64,000 bases of DNA, from NCBI GenBank assembly GCA_029224965.1, contig JAQXVO010000013.1:54817-118816 (forward strand), in the 5' to 3' direction. A program made the position numbers and the translations under genes. The notes under the pieces were generated by a model, which saw nothing but the letters and a program-made list of their open reading frames with translations, did no database searches and was not told the origin of the DNA. This DNA comes from Lachnospiraceae bacterium. Its GTDB lineage: Bacteria; Bacillota; Clostridia; Lachnospirales; Lachnospiraceae. Below are positions 16,934-25,655 of the stretch, one piece after another. Within the stretch, counting starts at the first letter, position 1, and every line of letters starts with the position of its first letter.

Positions 16934-19026
16934 AAAGAGGACTTTATTCCCGCCTGGCCAGCCGTTCCCTGAAGAGTAACCGCAGGTTTTATCGGCCTTA
17001 TCTTTTGACGGGCGGAGCTCTGGCCGCCATTGCCTACATTCTGATCTATCTGTCGGGACTGAAGATCCTGAAAAATGCGCAGGGCGGAAAATTCGTGACG
17101 GGAGTCATGGAATTCGGATTCTATGTCATTATTGCTTTCTCTGTTATTTTTCTGATCTATTCCCATTCCTTTGTCATGAAGACCAGGAAAAAGGAACTCG
17201 GGCTATACAATGTCCTGGGGTTCGGGAAAAAGCAGCTGTCTCTTGTCATTTTTCTGGAGAATGCCTATAGCTGCCTCATAATGCTTGTAGGAGGCCTTCT
17301 GTTCGGCATCCTCTTTTCCAGATTTTTTGAACTGATTTTACTGAAAATCATGCGGATGAAGGACGGCGGGGGATTTGTGATCAGCCTGAAGTCTGTCCTC
17401 TTCGTTGCAGGATCCTTCCTTGCCATATCGCTTGTAATCTCGATCCTGTCCGTGAAGGACGTGTATTTTAACGATCCCGCGGAAATCCTCAGGGAATCGG
17501 AAGGCGGAGAGAAGCCGCCCAGGGCAAAAGCATTGCTCGGCCTGATCGGAATTCTCCTCCTGGCAGCCGCATATATCATTGCTTTACGAAGCGCAAAGCT
17601 TTCCGATGCTTCACTGAACAGCTTTTTTCTGGCGGTCCTTCTGGTCATTGTATCGACCTATCTGATTTTTATCGTAAGTTCCGTTACGATTCTTCAGGGC
17701 TTAAAGAAGAACAAGACCTATTACTATTCCGAGAAGCACTTTGCATCTCTATCCAACATGGCCTGCCGGATGAACCGAAACGGCGCAGGCCTCGCTTCCA
17801 TCTGCGTCTTAAGCACGATCGTTCTGGTCCTGATTTCCACGGCCGCAGGCATGTACTTTTACGGCCTTCGGAGATTTACGAATAATCATTATCGGAGCGA
17901 AGTCGTGTCCGGATATTATAATTCAGCATCGGACATGAACAGTAACTTCAATAAAGAGGCGGTAGAGAAAACCAAAGGGTTATTAAAGAAATATAAAACA
18001 AAGCCTGAGAATGCAGTCGAAACCAGGGCCATAGCTATGGGAGGCAGTCTGGATCAGGGAAAATTTGATCTGTTATCGGATCAAAAGACAAAGCAGAACG
18101 AACATAAGACCCTGTGCGCGCTCTACATTCTGCCGTTGGAGGATTATGAGGCATATACCGGGAAAAATGTAAAGCTTTCTCAGGATGAGGCCCTGATTTA
18201 TAAAAAGGCCAGCAGTTTTAAAGGAAAGAGTCTGAAACTGGGCTCCGGTCTGACCTTTCAGATCAAAGGAACTGCGGATGATTTTGATATCGACGGGATC
18301 TATGGCTTAAATGCAGACCCTTCCTCCGAAGGCGGGAATCAGGCGAAGATCTATCTGATCGTTCCGGATTTTGAACATGTCCTCGAAAAGACAGGCCTGA
18401 CGGGCGAAGAAAAGGAAAGCAGCTCCATCCGGTACTACTGGTTCTACAGCTTTGATACCGGTTTAAGCAAAAAGGAAAATATCAGCTTCACCAGCGATCT
18501 GTATCAGATTCTGGCCCTGAAGACCGGTGAGAACGGAGAAGCATTGATCGTGCGGAATGCCAGAGAAGAACTTCAGAAGGCGACCGTCGGCATCGGAAGT
18601 CTCTTCTTCCTCTCTGCCATGCTCGGATTGATTTTCATTATTGCCATGGCCCTCATCATGTACTTTAAACAGGTGATGGAAGGCTATGAGGACCGGTCTC
18701 GTTACGAGATCATGCAGAAGGTCGGCATGACAAAGCATCAGATCAAGAAGGGAATTCAGTCGGAAATGCGGATCCTGTTTTTCTGTCCGCTTCTCATGGC
18801 TCTATTGCATCTGATCTTTGCTTTCCCGATGATTCACCTCGTTGTCTCTGAATTTACGAGCGTGGACAGAATGGCATCCATTCTGGTAACACTGATCTGT
18901 GCCGGTCTGTATTTCATGCTCTATTATCTGATCTATCGCTATACATCCGGGACCTACTATGAGATCGCCGGCGGGGCAGACAGGCGGTTGGATCACCGGG
19001 AGGAGTCTGCCGACCCGACCAAATGA
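16930..19026 (+). CDS. ABC transporter permease, FtsX-type (BceB-like)
   Basis: 698-aa permease with ten predicted helices in the Bce arrangement. There is one helix near 20-45, a pair around 55-80 with the cytosolic stretch KTRKKELGLYNVLGFGKKQL, then FtsX-type helix sets. A large extracellular domain of more than 200 residues (about 320-550) lies between the seventh and eighth helices. That domain is the diagnostic Bce feature and the likely ligand and kinase-partner surface. The C-terminal FtsX motif MQKVGMTKHQIKKGI is clear. Forms a four-gene cluster with the regulator, kinase and ATPase. Role: resistance to cell-wall-targeting peptides, by family. Confidence 0.94.
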   Translation: MKRGLYSRLASRSLKSNRRFYRPYLLTGGALAAIAYILIYLSGLKILKNAQGGKFVTGVMEFGFYVIIAFSVIFLIYSHSFVMKTRKKELGLYNVLGFGKKQLSLVIFLENAYSCLIMLVGGLLFGILFSRFFELILLKIMRMKDGGGFVISLKSVLFVAGSFLAISLVISILSVKDVYFNDPAEILRESEGGEKPPRAKALLGLIGILLLAAAYIIALRSAKLSDASLNSFFLAVLLVIVSTYLIFIVSSVTILQGLKKNKTYYYSEKHFASLSNMACRMNRNGAGLASICVLSTIVLVLISTAAGMYFYGLRRFTNNHYRSEVVSGYYNSASDMNSNFNKEAVEKTKGLLKKYKTKPENAVETRAIAMGGSLDQGKFDLLSDQKTKQNEHKTLCALYILPLEDYEAYTGKNVKLSQDEALIYKKASSFKGKSLKLGSGLTFQIKGTADDFDIDGIYGLNADPSSEGGNQAKIYLIVPDFEHVLEKTGLTGEEKESSSIRYYWFYSFDTGLSKKENISFTSDLYQILALKTGENGEALIVRNAREELQKATVGIGSLFFLSAMLGLIFIIAMALIMYFKQVMEGYEDRSRYEIMQKVGMTKHQIKKGIQSEMRILFFCPLLMALLHLIFAFPMIHLVVSEFTSVDRMASILVTLICAGLYFMLYYLIYRYTSGTYYEIAGGADRRLDHREESADPTK

Positions 19027-19043
19027 AACCGGCAGGATTTCTT

Positions 19044-19215
19044 ACCGGATCAGTCCGTGCTGGCTGCGGTATCTGCCGGGCGTGATGCCGGTCTTTTTCC
19101 GGAACATCTGAACAAAATAGCTTTGTGAGTGAAAGGCCAGATATTCGCTGATCTGACTGTTGGAATTTTCTGTATAGATCAGCAGAAATTTGGCCTCTTC
19201 GATTTTCAGATCCAG
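19044..19215 (-). pseudogene. AraC-family regulator, C-terminal fragment
   Basis: Minus-strand reading gives LDLKIEEAKFLLIYTENSNS, then QISEYLAFHSQSYFVQMFRK and KTGITPGRYRSQHGLIR, stop. That is the last helix-turn-helix of an AraC-type protein with the F.KKTG.TPG.YR signature. Nothing of the sensing domain or first HTH remains. It abuts the truncated ATPase below in a different frame, so a deletion joined two unrelated genes. Confidence 0.75.
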
Positions 19216-19577
19216 AAAATGTCCAGTCCTTTGACATTTTCTCTCAGATATGGATATTCATCTAAGACAAAGACCAGATTGTCGTCTTTCGAGAGCGTGA
19301 AGACATAATTCAAGAGATCTTCAATCGATGTATAACCCAGCTTTGGCAGTTTGAAGGATTCAGAAATGATATCACAGATGCTCTGTACATTACTGGCCTC
19401 AGTTACCTGCTTGCATTCATAGTAAATACTTTTGATATCGGACCCTTTGATTGCTTCTTTAACAAGCTCACTCTTACCAACCCTGCGTCTTCCGTAGATT
19501 AGAGCCATACGCATTTCATCCGAAGAAAATTCTTTTTTCAGACGTTTTAGCTCTGCAGTTCTTCCAATAAATTTCAT
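19206..19577 (-). pseudogene. Truncated AAA ATPase (archaeal-type/DUF234-like family), N-terminal part
   Basis: 123 codons starting MKFIGRTAELKRLKKEF. Walker A is GRRRVGKSEL and Walker B is NLVFVLDEYPYL. Full members of this family run to about 450 residues with a C-terminal helix-turn-helix and nuclease-like domain. Here the sequence ends at a stop soon after LRENVKGLD, where it meets the AraC fragment. The fragment keeps its start but no strong ribosome site is visible. It is likely non-functional. Confidence 0.75.
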
Positions 19578-19746
19578 TTTACACGGCTGCTTCCGACTCG
19601 GTTTGTCTCGAATTAACTGATTGTATGAAATGAATGCTGTTTTGTAAAGATTATCGATAACGTTTAGACATTATTCCACTTTCAGTTTCAGAGTAAAAAA
19701 TGTGATATCTTAAAATAGAAAATTTGGTGATAGAAATTTTTTGAGC

Positions 19747-21093
19747 ATGATGAAAATGAATGAAAAAAACCTTACGGAAGGCGGAATTCTGAAAACCATG
19801 CTGCTGTTTTCCATCCCCATGATCCTGGGAAATGTACTGCAGCAGATCTATAATATCGCAGACACAGCGGTTGTCGGGCGTTTTATCGGTTCAGAGGCCC
19901 TGGCTGCCGTCGGATCCGCATATTCTCTTATGACATTCATCACATCAATCGTGATCGGTCTCTGCATGGGAAGCAGCGCCGTGTTTTCGATTTCCTATGG
20001 AGCCGGCGACCGGGCCGGACTGAAGGAGAGTATGTGGGTTTCATTCTGGTTTATTCTGGCTGTAACCCTTCTTCTGAATGGACTGGTCGTCATTTTTAAC
20101 CGGCAGATTCTGCATCTTCTGCAGATTCCGAAGGCTGTTTATCCCCTGATGGATCACTATGTGGAGATTATCTACTGCGGAACCTTCTTTGTCTTCATCT
20201 ATAATTATTTCTCCTGTCTGCTGCGGGCTCTGGGCAATTCCCTGACACCGCTGATTTTCCTTGCGGTTTCATCGGTATTGAACATTGTCCTGGATATTCT
20301 CTTCGTCGCCGGCTTCCGTTTTGGTGTTGAAGGAGCAGCAGCGGCAACGGTCATATCGCAGATTCTGGCAGGGGTCGGAATTGCGATCTTTTCCTTCCGG
20401 AAAATGCCGGAGCTTCGTGTGGAGAAGGAGTACCGTCATTTTAAAAGATCGACCATTCAGAGGGTGATCTCTTATTCATCGATCACCTGTGCTCAGCAGT
20501 CGGTGATGAATTTCGGTATCCTCATGATCCAGGGTCTGGTTAACAGCTTTGGCGCTGTTATTATGGCAGCCTTTGCGGTTGCCGTGAAAATCGATACCCT
20601 TGCCTACATGCCAGCTCAGGAGTTCGGCAATGCCTTTTCCCTTTTTATTGCCCAGAATTTCGGCGCCCGGAAATACGACCGGATCCGAAAGGGGGTCCGT
20701 CAGGCTTTTGCGGTATCTATCATTTTCTGTCTCCTTGTATCAGCAATCGTATGGATATTCTCTGGACAGATGATCGCTGCCTTTCTGGATCATCCGGATC
20801 CAGAAATTATTGAAGCTGGAAAGGAATATCTGCACATCGAGGGGGCCTTTTATTTGGGAATCGGCTGTCTCTTTCTTCTCTACGGCCTCTATCGGGCCGT
20901 CAATAAGCCGGCCATGTCCCTGATTCTGACTGTCATTTCTCTCGGGACGCGAGTCGCCTTGTCCTATCTTCTGGCACCGAATCCGGCATTCGGGGTGACC
21001 GCCATCTGGTGGTCAATTCCAATTGGATGGGGATTTGCTGACATAGTTGGGATTCTCTACTTTATCCGACATGAGAAAAGAATCAAAACTTAG
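19747..21093 (+). CDS. MATE-family multidrug efflux transporter
   Basis: Twelve-helix MATE/NorM-type exporter of about 448 aa that extrudes cationic compounds using Na+ or H+. Family landmarks: SIPMILGNVLQQIYNIADTA at the start of the first bundle, VGRFIGSEALAAVGSA, and the equivalent second-bundle segment AQNFGARKYDRI. The start is uncertain: an in-frame TTG at 19741 and ATGs at 19747 and 19750 all lack a strong ribosome site. Monocistronic; substrate unknown. A second MATE gene follows 420 bp downstream but is not close in sequence, so this is not a recent duplication. Confidence 0.9.
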   Translation: MMKMNEKNLTEGGILKTMLLFSIPMILGNVLQQIYNIADTAVVGRFIGSEALAAVGSAYSLMTFITSIVIGLCMGSSAVFSISYGAGDRAGLKESMWVSFWFILAVTLLLNGLVVIFNRQILHLLQIPKAVYPLMDHYVEIIYCGTFFVFIYNYFSCLLRALGNSLTPLIFLAVSSVLNIVLDILFVAGFRFGVEGAAAATVISQILAGVGIAIFSFRKMPELRVEKEYRHFKRSTIQRVISYSSITCAQQSVMNFGILMIQGLVNSFGAVIMAAFAVAVKIDTLAYMPAQEFGNAFSLFIAQNFGARKYDRIRKGVRQAFAVSIIFCLLVSAIVWIFSGQMIAAFLDHPDPEIIEAGKEYLHIEGAFYLGIGCLFLLYGLYRAVNKPAMSLILTVISLGTRVALSYLLAPNPAFGVTAIWWSIPIGWGFADIVGILYFIRHEKRIKT

Positions 21094-21190
21094 AAAAGTG
21101 CGTGAAAAGTGTTCCTGGCGCTGTTAAGAAGGATTCATAATTCCTTCGAAAAGGGTGCCAGACACTGGTAAGAAGATTCTGAAAAAAATA

Positions 21191-21224
21191 GCAGGGCAGC
21201 TGGCTTTGTGACGGCTGCCCTGTT
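21191..21224. terminator. Hairpin terminator (better on the minus strand)
   Basis: CAGGGCAGC/GCTGCCCTG, a perfect 9-bp stem. A T-rich run (CTATTTTTTTC) follows on the minus strand, and a weaker context follows on the plus strand after the MATE gene. It sits between that gene and the minus-strand epimerase relic. Confidence 0.65.
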
Positions 21225-21268
21225 GAAATATGGAAGGGTATGTTTTCCTTTGTGATTCTATTCTGTTC

Positions 21269-21360
21269 TTATACAATCTTATACTGAATCAGATATTCTG
21301 CGGTATCAAGCACGGTTTCTTTGCCGGACGAGGATTCCAGCCGAGCAGTTTTCTGTCCCC
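21269..21360 (-). pseudogene. C-terminal relic of an NAD-dependent epimerase/dehydratase
   Basis: The minus strand reads KLLGWNPRPAK and then, one frame over, ETVLDTAEYLIQYKIV and a stop. That matches the usual tail of sugar-nucleotide epimerase-like SDR proteins. Only about 30 codons remain, with a frameshift near 21318. The hairpin at 21191-21224 is probably its former terminator. Confidence 0.55.
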
Positions 21361-21514
21361 AGTGAATTGTATAGTGATATTATAACTATATCTTTTGTGG
21401 TACGTGAGAATATAAATCGTATAGAAGTTTTGTTTATTGCACTTGTGTGATTCACATCAATGCTGCTGGTTGATGGGATGAATGATTAGACATTATTTTC
21501 CGGAGGAAAATAAA

Positions 21515-22891
21515 TTGAAACAGGAACATTCCAAGGATATGACGAAAGGATCGCCGCTGAAGCTGATCCTTTCCTTTTCCCTGCCCTTATTACTGGGCAA
21601 TATATTTCAGCAGACTTATAACATGGTCGATACGGCCATTGTCGGACAGACGCTGGGAGCAAAGTCTCTGGCGGCGGTCGGTGCTTCGACCTCGGTCCAG
21701 TTTCTGGTGCTGGGCTTCTGCCAGGGCCTCTGCCTGGGCTTCAATGTGCCAATCGGCCAGCGTTTCGGTGCCAAGGATCCCGATGGCATGCACCGTTATG
21801 AGTATGTCGGATCCATCATGGCGGCAGTCTTTGCCCTGGTTCTCACTGTGATCACGGAGCTTCTCTGCGGGCCGATTCTGCATGCCCTTCAGGTTCCGGC
21901 GGAAATTTATGACAAGGCCTATCAGTATCTCTTTGTCATCTTTCTGGAGATTCCCTTTGCCATTCTCTATAACTGGCTGGGCGGTATGATGCGGGCCATC
22001 GGAGACAGCCGGACGCCCTTCCTTTTTCTGGCCATCGCCTCGGTGACCAATATTTTTCTGGATCTCTTATTTATCCTGATCTTCCACTGGGGCGTGGCCG
22101 GAGCGGCCATTGCAACGGTTCTATCCCAGGCTCTGTCCGGTCTTCTCTGCCTCATTGCCATCCGCCGGCTCTTTCCCATTCTTTCGATTCCAAAGAAAGA
22201 CCGTCACTTTATCAGGCGCGATGCGGTGGCTCTCATCAACATGGGCATTCCCATGGGGCTCCAGTGGTCCATTGTTGCGATCGGCTCCATGATCATGCAG
22301 AGTGCCAACAATTCTCTGGGCACGCTCTATGTTTCCGCCTTCACGGCGGGCGCCAAGATCAAGCAGTTTGTTCTCTGTCCTTTCGATGCACTGGCGACAG
22401 CGGTTTCCATGTTTGTCTCGCAGAATTACGGGGCGCGGAAGATCGAACGGATGCGGAAGGGCATCCGGCAGGGTACTATGATTGGCATGATTTATGGCCT
22501 TCTCGCTGGCGTGATCATGATTTTCCTGGGCCGGACCCTCTGCCTTCTCTTCCTGAGCAGCAGCCAGACGGCGGCTCTCGATGCAGCGGCCCTCTATCTA
22601 AGGCGGATGGGCTACCTCTTCTGGGTCTTAAGTCCTCTGAATGTGCTCCGGATGAGCATGCAGGGCATGAGCTTCGCCAACCGGGCCATGTTCGCAGGCG
22701 TCATGGAGATGGCGGCGAGGACCTTTGTATCGCTGGTCTTTGTTTCCTTCTTCGGATTCGATGCCATTACCTGGACAGACCAGGCGGCCTGGATCAGCGG
22801 TGTTCTCTACGCCCTGCCGATGTGCCTGCATTCGCTGAAGCAGGTGGAGATGAAATTCGAGCAGGAGAAAGCGGGTACGGAAAGCCGCTGA
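21515..22891 (+). CDS. MATE-family multidrug efflux transporter (second)
   Basis: 458-aa, twelve-helix MATE protein (ILSFSLPLLLGNIFQQTYNM, VDTAIVGQTLGAKSLAAVGA; second bundle SQNYGARKIERMRKGIRQG). The start is set at a TTG preceded by GGAGGAAAATAAA, a much better ribosome site than the in-frame ATG 33 bases upstream. Codon and GC use is clearly higher than in the surrounding spacers. Monocistronic. Probable drug/Na+ antiporter by family; substrate unknown. Confidence 0.9.
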   Translation: MKQEHSKDMTKGSPLKLILSFSLPLLLGNIFQQTYNMVDTAIVGQTLGAKSLAAVGASTSVQFLVLGFCQGLCLGFNVPIGQRFGAKDPDGMHRYEYVGSIMAAVFALVLTVITELLCGPILHALQVPAEIYDKAYQYLFVIFLEIPFAILYNWLGGMMRAIGDSRTPFLFLAIASVTNIFLDLLFILIFHWGVAGAAIATVLSQALSGLLCLIAIRRLFPILSIPKKDRHFIRRDAVALINMGIPMGLQWSIVAIGSMIMQSANNSLGTLYVSAFTAGAKIKQFVLCPFDALATAVSMFVSQNYGARKIERMRKGIRQGTMIGMIYGLLAGVIMIFLGRTLCLLFLSSSQTAALDAAALYLRRMGYLFWVLSPLNVLRMSMQGMSFANRAMFAGVMEMAARTFVSLVFVSFFGFDAITWTDQAAWISGVLYALPMCLHSLKQVEMKFEQEKAGTESR

Positions 22892-23037
22892 GATTGGAGA
22901 AGTTTGCTGTATGAATTTGCTAAATGTAGACCAGAGTGAAGAATATATTCAAAGAAAATTTTGGGCAAAAGCACTAGAATGATAGAAGAACGATGAGATC
23001 AGAGAAAGATAAAGTCTGCAGGAAAGAAGGACAAGAC

Positions 23038-23613
23038 ATGGCTGACAGTGGATACTTTGCAAAAACTATCATCGGGCAGATTCTATTGATTGTCTGCTGT
23101 ATTTTCTATCTGATCTGGTGGAGTATTTCCTACCGGCCCGATGTGGAAGTCAATCGGGCAGGAGGTCTGAACGGGATACTGCTTCTGATTACGGCAGCCT
23201 GCGGACTTCTGGGGACGGCGTTTTCGTTATTGGGAGCCAATGGGCTTCCGAAGAACGGACATCTGAAGCTTTCCGGCTTTCAGATCATCATCGGAGGAAT
23301 CATTGCCTATGTGCTCCTTCTTCTGATCACGGTCTATATTTTCCATAGACAGGTGACTACGGAGTTACTTCTCATTACAGGCTGGGCTATGATGGAACTT
23401 ACGGTGATCAGTTCCTTAAATGGGGCGGGGCGGCTGTCGGATCCGAGATTCTGGATTCTCCTTGCAGTAATTGCAGTCGCTTTCGTTATCAGCATGGTTC
23501 TCTATGTCCTCTATTACCGGATGGAAGCCATGAAGGCCTTCTATGCGGCCATGATTCCGCTCATTACCGAGGCTGTGAGCATGGGAGTGGGGCTGCTGGT
23601 GATCCTAGTATAA
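23038..23613 (+). CDS. Uncharacterised membrane protein (191 aa)
   Basis: No family recognised with confidence. Five or six hydrophobic helices: about 10-28, 45-65, 78-102, 108-125, 138-160 and 168-190. The loops are short and low in charge. The first extracytoplasmic loop contains SYRPDVEVNRAGGLNG. The start is placed at the ATG after GAAGGACAAGAC; an ATG 15 codons upstream has no ribosome site and would add a charged, non-membrane leader. Stands alone between the MATE exporter and the aldose-epimerase-like gene. Confidence 0.7.
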   Translation: MADSGYFAKTIIGQILLIVCCIFYLIWWSISYRPDVEVNRAGGLNGILLLITAACGLLGTAFSLLGANGLPKNGHLKLSGFQIIIGGIIAYVLLLLITVYIFHRQVTTELLLITGWAMMELTVISSLNGAGRLSDPRFWILLAVIAVAFVISMVLYVLYYRMEAMKAFYAAMIPLITEAVSMGVGLLVILV

Positions 23614-23749
23614 GCGATGCAGATCCAAAACCGATGGATAAAAATTATTGAAGAAATATGAAGACACTTGTTTAAGCAGCAGTATTTATTGAGAATTTCG
23701 TTGGATTTTAATGGATCAAGCTAGAGGAAGGATAGGAAAGATGGAATAC

Positions 23750-24628
23750 ATATTAAAAAATGATGAAATCGAGCTTAGAGTTGACACCTACGGCGCTGAG
23801 GCCGTCTCTCTGAAGAAAGATGGGCAGGAGTATTTGTGGAGTGCTGACCCGGATTTCTGGAACCGGCATGCACCAGTCCTTTTTCCCTTTGTCGGAAAGC
23901 CCCGGGATAAGAAATACAGATATCAGGACACGGAATATCCTATGGGCCAGCACGGTTTCGCCCGTGACTCTGAATTTGTCCTGACCAAAGAAAAGAAGGA
24001 TGAGCTCCAGTTTACTCTGATCGACAGCGAGAAAACCAGGGCTGTCTATCCTTTCCATTTCATGCTGCAGGTCCAGTATAAGCTGAAGAAGGATACGGTT
24101 TCTGTCACATGGAAGGTCATCAATTCAGATGTAAAGAAGCTCTGGTTCTCCATCGGCGGCCATCCGGGTTTCCTTTGTCCGAGAGAGGGCAGCAAGGATT
24201 CCTGGGCCGATTACCGGATCTGTTTTCGGAAGGAGGGCAAGGCCGTTGATTCTCTGAAGGTCACGGCTCTGACAGGGGATGGCCTGGTTTCCAAGGAGAA
24301 ACCCTACAGCCTTCAGACTGAGCACGGCTTTCTGACTCCGACAAATGAATTGTTCAGCGGGGATGCCCTGATCTTCGAGGATCATCAGGCGGACTCTGTT
24401 TCTCTGACAGACAAAGACGGCAGGCCTTATCTTACCGTGGATTTTGACACACCGCTTTTCGGCGTCTGGTCGCCGGTCGGCAAAAATGCTCCTTTTATCT
24501 GTATCGAACCCTGGTACGGCCGGGCCGACCGGGAGGACTTCGATAAAGACCTGACCAAACGTGACTATGAGATGAGTCTTGCTCCGGGTAAGAAATTTAA
24601 GGGCGGATTTTCGGTTACCCTGAACTGA
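23750..24628 (+). CDS. Aldose 1-epimerase family protein (LacX-like)
   Basis: 292-aa galactose-mutarotase-fold protein of the LacX/YeaD side branch. It starts MEYILKNDEIELRVDTYGAE. The family positions are visible: PVLFPFVGKPRD, MGQHGFARDSEF with the conserved His, WFSIGGHPGFLCP with a second His, and the C-terminal FICIEPWYGRADRED with the catalytic-type Glu. It should interconvert anomers of a hexose or a phosphorylated sugar; which sugar is unknown. The ATG has AGGATAGGAAAG upstream; a first ATG 13 codons earlier overlaps this ribosome site and is less likely. Monocistronic. Confidence 0.88.
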   Translation: MLKNDEIELRVDTYGAEAVSLKKDGQEYLWSADPDFWNRHAPVLFPFVGKPRDKKYRYQDTEYPMGQHGFARDSEFVLTKEKKDELQFTLIDSEKTRAVYPFHFMLQVQYKLKKDTVSVTWKVINSDVKKLWFSIGGHPGFLCPREGSKDSWADYRICFRKEGKAVDSLKVTALTGDGLVSKEKPYSLQTEHGFLTPTNELFSGDALIFEDHQADSVSLTDKDGRPYLTVDFDTPLFGVWSPVGKNAPFICIEPWYGRADREDFDKDLTKRDYEMSLAPGKKFKGGFSVTLN

Positions 24629-24632
24629 GAAT

Positions 24633-24748
24633 ATAGTTATTACGACAACCAGCCTTTAAAGGCCAGTATCTGCAATATGCTGGGTATCCTTTTCTGTATC
24701 GTAACCATTCCGCTGATTATCGCATTCTATGGGGCCTTGTTTGCCTGA
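24633..24748 (+). pseudogene. Possible membrane-protein tail
   Basis: Between the epimerase-like gene and the Nudix gene an open stretch reads DNQPLKASICNMLGILF then a strongly hydrophobic helix and a stop. There is no start codon before the internal Met and no ribosome site. It is likely the last helix of a lost gene. Confidence 0.4.
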
Positions 24749-24762
24749 GAAAGGATTTTGAT

Positions 24763-25440
24763 ATGTCTGAAGATTTAAGCCGGAAAGAGATTCATTTCAC
24801 CGAGGATATGGTAAAGCCTCTGCTGGATACAAAATTCATTAAGGTGTATGACCTCCAGTATCAGGAGGGCCGGCATTATTATGATGCAACCCGCCGGGAG
24901 GAGAAAAATCTGACGGTTCTGCAGTCGGATGAGGAATTTAAGAAGGGAATTCCTGATGCAGTCAGCTGTTATGTGATCCTGAAATTCTCTGAGGAAGAGG
25001 CGAAGCTTCTTACTTTCTATGAATTCCGTTATCCGACAGGACGGTATCTTCTGAGCATTCCTGCAGGACTGATCGATCCGGCTGACTGTGAGACAGAGGA
25101 TCCGATTCTAACGGCTGCCCGCCGTGAAATCAAAGAAGAGACCGGAATTACCATTAAGGATTCCGATATTTTCTATACTGTAAATCCCATGGCCTTCAGC
25201 TCGCCCGGCATGACCGATGAGAGCAATGCCCTGGTCTGCGCGGTTGTAACACTGGAGGATCCCTCCAGCCTCAACCATAAAGGGATCGAAGGATCAGAAA
25301 GAATGGAGGGCTTCCGCCTTCTGACAAGACAGGAAGCCCTCGAGATCATTAAATCCGGCAGGGATGAATTCGGAAATACCTTTTCACTGATGACATGGTC
25401 GGCTCTGATGTATTTTATTTCGGATCTATGGGTAAGATAG
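24763..25440 (+). CDS. Nudix hydrolase (ADP-ribose pyrophosphatase-like)
   Basis: 225-aa cytosolic pyrophosphohydrolase. The Nudix box is present as GLIDPADCETE...AARREIKEETGI (about 102-129) with the metal-binding REIKEE core. The loop between the Gly and the first Glu is slightly longer than the 23-residue consensus, as in several ADP-ribose-type members. The upstream strand YEFRYPTGRYLLSIPAG also fits that subfamily. ATG follows GAAAGGATTTTGAT. Substrate is inferred, and NDP-sugars are an alternative. A strong terminator follows. Confidence 0.88.
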   Translation: MSEDLSRKEIHFTEDMVKPLLDTKFIKVYDLQYQEGRHYYDATRREEKNLTVLQSDEEFKKGIPDAVSCYVILKFSEEEAKLLTFYEFRYPTGRYLLSIPAGLIDPADCETEDPILTAARREIKEETGITIKDSDIFYTVNPMAFSSPGMTDESNALVCAVVTLEDPSSLNHKGIEGSERMEGFRLLTRQEALEIIKSGRDEFGNTFSLMTWSALMYFISDLWVR

Positions 25441-25507
25441 AGGAATATCTTCAGTTTTGGTATAATCATACTAAGAATTTATTAAACGAAACGAAAATGA
25501 ACGAAAA

Positions 25508-25549
25508 AGCAGGAATCCATCTTAAGTGGTCGGATTCCTGCTTTTTTTT
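25508..25549 (+). terminator. Rho-independent terminator after the Nudix gene
   Basis: Perfect 11-bp stem AGCAGGAATCC/GGATTCCTGCT followed by eight T residues. Confidence 0.92.
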
Positions 25550-25655
25550 GGCGGCAACCTGTATCTTTATAAAATCTTAACACAAGAAGAAACGGCTTAA
25601 TGCCTTCTTATCAGAAATCAAATTATACTATCTCGAAATAAAGGAGAGATGATTT

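Noticed and set aside
19747..22891. The two MATE genes as a recent tandem duplication
   Set aside because: Their sequences differ throughout and an epimerase relic lies between them.
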